Assembly: GCA_910587895.1 (NCBI GenBank)
Contig: CAJUOE010000105.1
Span: 1-26,636, forward strand
Length of the DNA: 26,636 nt
Reading direction: 5' to 3'
Source: an uncultured Lachnospiraceae bacterium
Lineage (GTDB): Bacteria > Bacillota > Clostridia > Lachnospirales > Lachnospiraceae
Of the stretch, positions 25,064 to 26,636 are shown piece by piece. Below the pieces are notes generated by a model. The model had not been told where the DNA came from and searched no databases. It saw only the letters and a list, made by a program, of their open reading frames with translations. Position 1 is the stretch's first letter. Each line of letters starts with the position of its first letter. The translations under genes and the position numbers were made by a program.

Positions 25064-26368
25064 ATGAAAAATTATTACCAACCAGAAATTGAAACTATGC
25101 CAGTGGATGAACTTCAGGAACTTCAGAGTGAGAGGCTGGCCAAACAGGTGAAATATGTCTATGATCACGTGAAGTTCTATCATGACAAGATGGATAAGGC
25201 AGGCGTTAAACCTTCTGACATCAAAGGAATTGATGATTTACATAAACTTCCTTTCATTACCAAGGACGACCTGCGTGACCAGTATCCTTACGGACTTCTG
25301 GGCGTGCCGCTCGAAGAATGTGTGCGGATTCAGTCTACCAGCGGTACGACCGGACGGCGTGTAGTCTCCTTCTACACCCAGGAGGACATTGACATCTGGG
25401 AAGAATGCTGTGCGCGGGCAATTGTCGCCGCAGGAGGAACGAAGGAGGATGTCTGCCATGTCTGCTATGGATATGGACTTTTTACCGGAGGCCCGGGCTT
25501 AAACGGCGGCTCTCATAAAGTAGGCTGCCTGACGCTGCCAATGTCTTCCGGTAATACGGAGCGTCAGTTACAGTTCATGACAGATTTGGGTTCCACGATC
25601 CTCTGCTGTACGCCGTCTTACGCCGCAAACCTTGGCGAGGCGGTCAACGAGAGAGGGTTAAAGGATCAGATTAAGTTAAAAGCTGGCATTTTCGGTGCGG
25701 AGCCTTGGACAGAGCAAATGCGCCGCAATATTGAGGAATCCCTTGGCATTAAAGCTTATGATATTTATGGACTGACGGAGATTTCCGGCCCCGGCGTTTC
25801 GTTTGAATGCGAGGAACAGGCAGGTATGCATATTCAGGAAGACCATTTCATCGCAGAGATTATCAACCCTGGAACCGGAGAAGTCCTGCCGGAAGGCGAA
25901 GTCGGGGAACTGGTATTTACCTGTATCACGAAGAAAGCATTTCCGCTCCTGCGTTACCGCACGCGTGATTTATGCCGCCTTTCCAGAAAGAGATGTTCCT
26001 GTGGACGTACGCATGTGCGCATGATGAAACCGAAGGGAAGAAGCGACGACATGATGGTAGTTAAGGGCGTAAACGTATGGCCTTCCCAGATTGAGGCGGT
26101 TCTCTTAAAACAGGGCTATCAGGCGAATTATCAGATTATTGTTGACCGTATCGGCAACAATGATACGATGGAGGTTCAGGTTGAACTGACGCCGGAGATG
26201 GAGAAAAACAGCAACCTGACCATACCGGAACGCGAGAAGAAGATTGTCAGCGGCTTAAAGTCCATGCTTGGCATTAAAGCAGACGTCACGGTTGTAGAAC
26301 CTAAGAGCATTGCCAGAAGTGAGGGCAAGGCAGTCCGCGTCATTGATAAGAGGCATTTATATCAGTAA
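25064..26368 (+). CDS. paaK: Phenylacetate-CoA ligase family protein (AMP-forming)
   Basis: The ligase adenylates an aryl acid and transfers it to CoA. The 434-aa protein shows the phosphate-binding loop QSTSGTTGRR, YDIYGLTEISGPG with FECEEQAGMHI, the hinge region LLRYRTRDLCRLS and the C-terminal KGVNVWPSQIE. ATG 25064 is chosen because GGAG (25054-25057) lies 6 bases before it; ATG 25052 has no such site. Behind iorAB in anaerobes, this ligase most likely handles phenylacetate or indoleacetate; the direction (activation, or ATP-yielding release of the acid) cannot be read from sequence. It ends before a hairpin at 26387-26414. Confidence 0.93.
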   Translation: MKNYYQPEIETMPVDELQELQSERLAKQVKYVYDHVKFYHDKMDKAGVKPSDIKGIDDLHKLPFITKDDLRDQYPYGLLGVPLEECVRIQSTSGTTGRRVVSFYTQEDIDIWEECCARAIVAAGGTKEDVCHVCYGYGLFTGGPGLNGGSHKVGCLTLPMSSGNTERQLQFMTDLGSTILCCTPSYAANLGEAVNERGLKDQIKLKAGIFGAEPWTEQMRRNIEESLGIKAYDIYGLTEISGPGVSFECEEQAGMHIQEDHFIAEIINPGTGEVLPEGEVGELVFTCITKKAFPLLRYRTRDLCRLSRKRCSCGRTHVRMMKPKGRSDDMMVVKGVNVWPSQIEAVLLKQGYQANYQIIVDRIGNNDTMEVQVELTPEMEKNSNLTIPEREKKIVSGLKSMLGIKADVTVVEPKSIARSEGKAVRVIDKRHLYQ

Positions 26369-26386
26369 AAGAGTATTAGGATTAAG

Positions 26387-26414
26387 ATACTGACGTAATT
26401 TTTTGCGTCAGTAT
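26387..26414 (+). terminator. Hairpin after the ligase gene
   Basis: ATACTGACG (26387-26395) pairs perfectly with CGTCAGTAT (26406-26414) around a 10-base T-rich loop; TTCCTG follows. It is a plausible terminator for the ior operon, with a short U-tract. Its 3' arm overlaps the -35 of the next promoter. Confidence 0.65.
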
Positions 26415-26431
26415 TTCCTGTATATTATAAT
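26403..26431 (+). promoter_or_regulatory. Promoter of the acyl-CoA synthetase gene
   Basis: TTGCGT (26403-26408), a 17-base spacer and TATAAT (26426-26431). The predicted start near 26438 leaves only about 15 bases before the ATG, so the -10 element is the stronger part of this call. Confidence 0.5.
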
Positions 26432-26452
26432 AATGAAAGGAAGTATTAAATT

Positions 26453-26636
26453 ATGCCGGTAACGGATTTACTGGAGAGAAATCATAAATTATATGGCGAC
26501 GAGGTGGCTTTGGTAGAGCTGAACCCACTGGTAAAAGACACCAGAAAGACAACCTGGAAGGAATACAATCTGGTTCAGCAGACCTCCTCGCAGCCGTACC
26601 GCAGGGAGATAACCTGGAGCATATTTGACGAGAAAG
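26453..26636 (+). CDS. N-terminus of AMP-dependent acyl-CoA synthetase (continues past window)
   Basis: The ATG at 26453 follows AAAGGAAG (26436-26443). The 61 visible residues (MPVTDLLERNHKLYGDEVAL, WKEYNLV, YRREITWSIFDEK) match the start of AMP-forming acyl-CoA synthetases/ligases, where the ITW..F.E segment precedes the first conserved helix. The catalytic motifs lie beyond the window. Its position after iorAB-paaK suggests a second CoA ligase linked to aryl or fatty acid metabolism; the substrate is unknown. Confidence 0.75.
   Translation, partial: MPVTDLLERNHKLYGDEVALVELNPLVKDTRKTTWKEYNLVQQTSSQPYRREITWSIFDEK

Noticed and set aside
26403..26408. TTGCGT as another copy of the galactanase operator
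   Set aside because: It is part of the terminator stem region (TGCGTCAGTAT), is not palindromic, and has no second box nearby; it is more likely just a -35-like hexamer.

Overview
The window looks like chromosome from a Gram-positive gut anaerobe of the Clostridia, most likely a Lachnospiraceae member. The reasons are strong AGGAGG ribosome sites, the gene order infB-rbfA-nrnA-truB-ribF followed by rpsO-pnp, ferredoxin-dependent indolepyruvate oxidoreductase genes, and large secreted modular glycosidases with Lys-rich Fn3-like C-termini. Family assignments come from reading the translated sequence and its motifs; no database search was run.

Layout. (1) 1-435: the 3' end of an extracellular solute-binding protein gene runs directly into the middle of infB, inside a 24-bp repeat. 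This is a chimeric join, either a rearrangement or an assembly error. (2) 528-5746: translation, ribosome maturation and cofactor operon: infB (5'-truncated), rbfA, nrnA, truB, ribF. (3) 5759-8555: a Na/Pi-cotransporter/PhoU-like protein, then a secreted SH3b-NlpC/P60 wall hydrolase behind a consensus promoter preceded by four phased TTACA boxes. (4) 8640-16622: an accessory locus of two paralogous secreted GH53 endo-beta-1,4-galactanases (927 and 1408 aa) separated by a small coiled-coil protein. The two galactanase promoters share TTGCG/TTGCGCAA boxes. (5) 16627-19254: rpsO and pnp, with a structured leader and an rpsO-pnp intergenic hairpin. (6) 19385-21848: a cytoplasmic-type subtilase and a cardiolipin synthase. 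(7) 21799-22638, minus strand: a D-Ala-D-Ala carboxypeptidase lacking its N-terminal catalytic half. (8) 22734-26636: iorA-iorB-phenylacetate-CoA ligase operon and the start of an acyl-CoA synthetase.

How the genes work together. The galactanases would cut pectic (arabino)galactan outside the cell; no transporter or beta-galactosidase for the products lies in the window. The ior/ligase operon converts aryl pyruvates from aromatic amino acids to aryl-acetyl-CoA, with CoA ligases interconverting the acids and thioesters. I see no CRISPR array, tRNA, rRNA, transposase or phage gene. The most informative unusual signals are the two gene-truncating junctions (about 340 and 22640), the WalR/PhoP-like box array at 7411-7447, the paired TTGCG boxes at both galactanase promoters, and the perfect palindrome at the rpsO transcription start.
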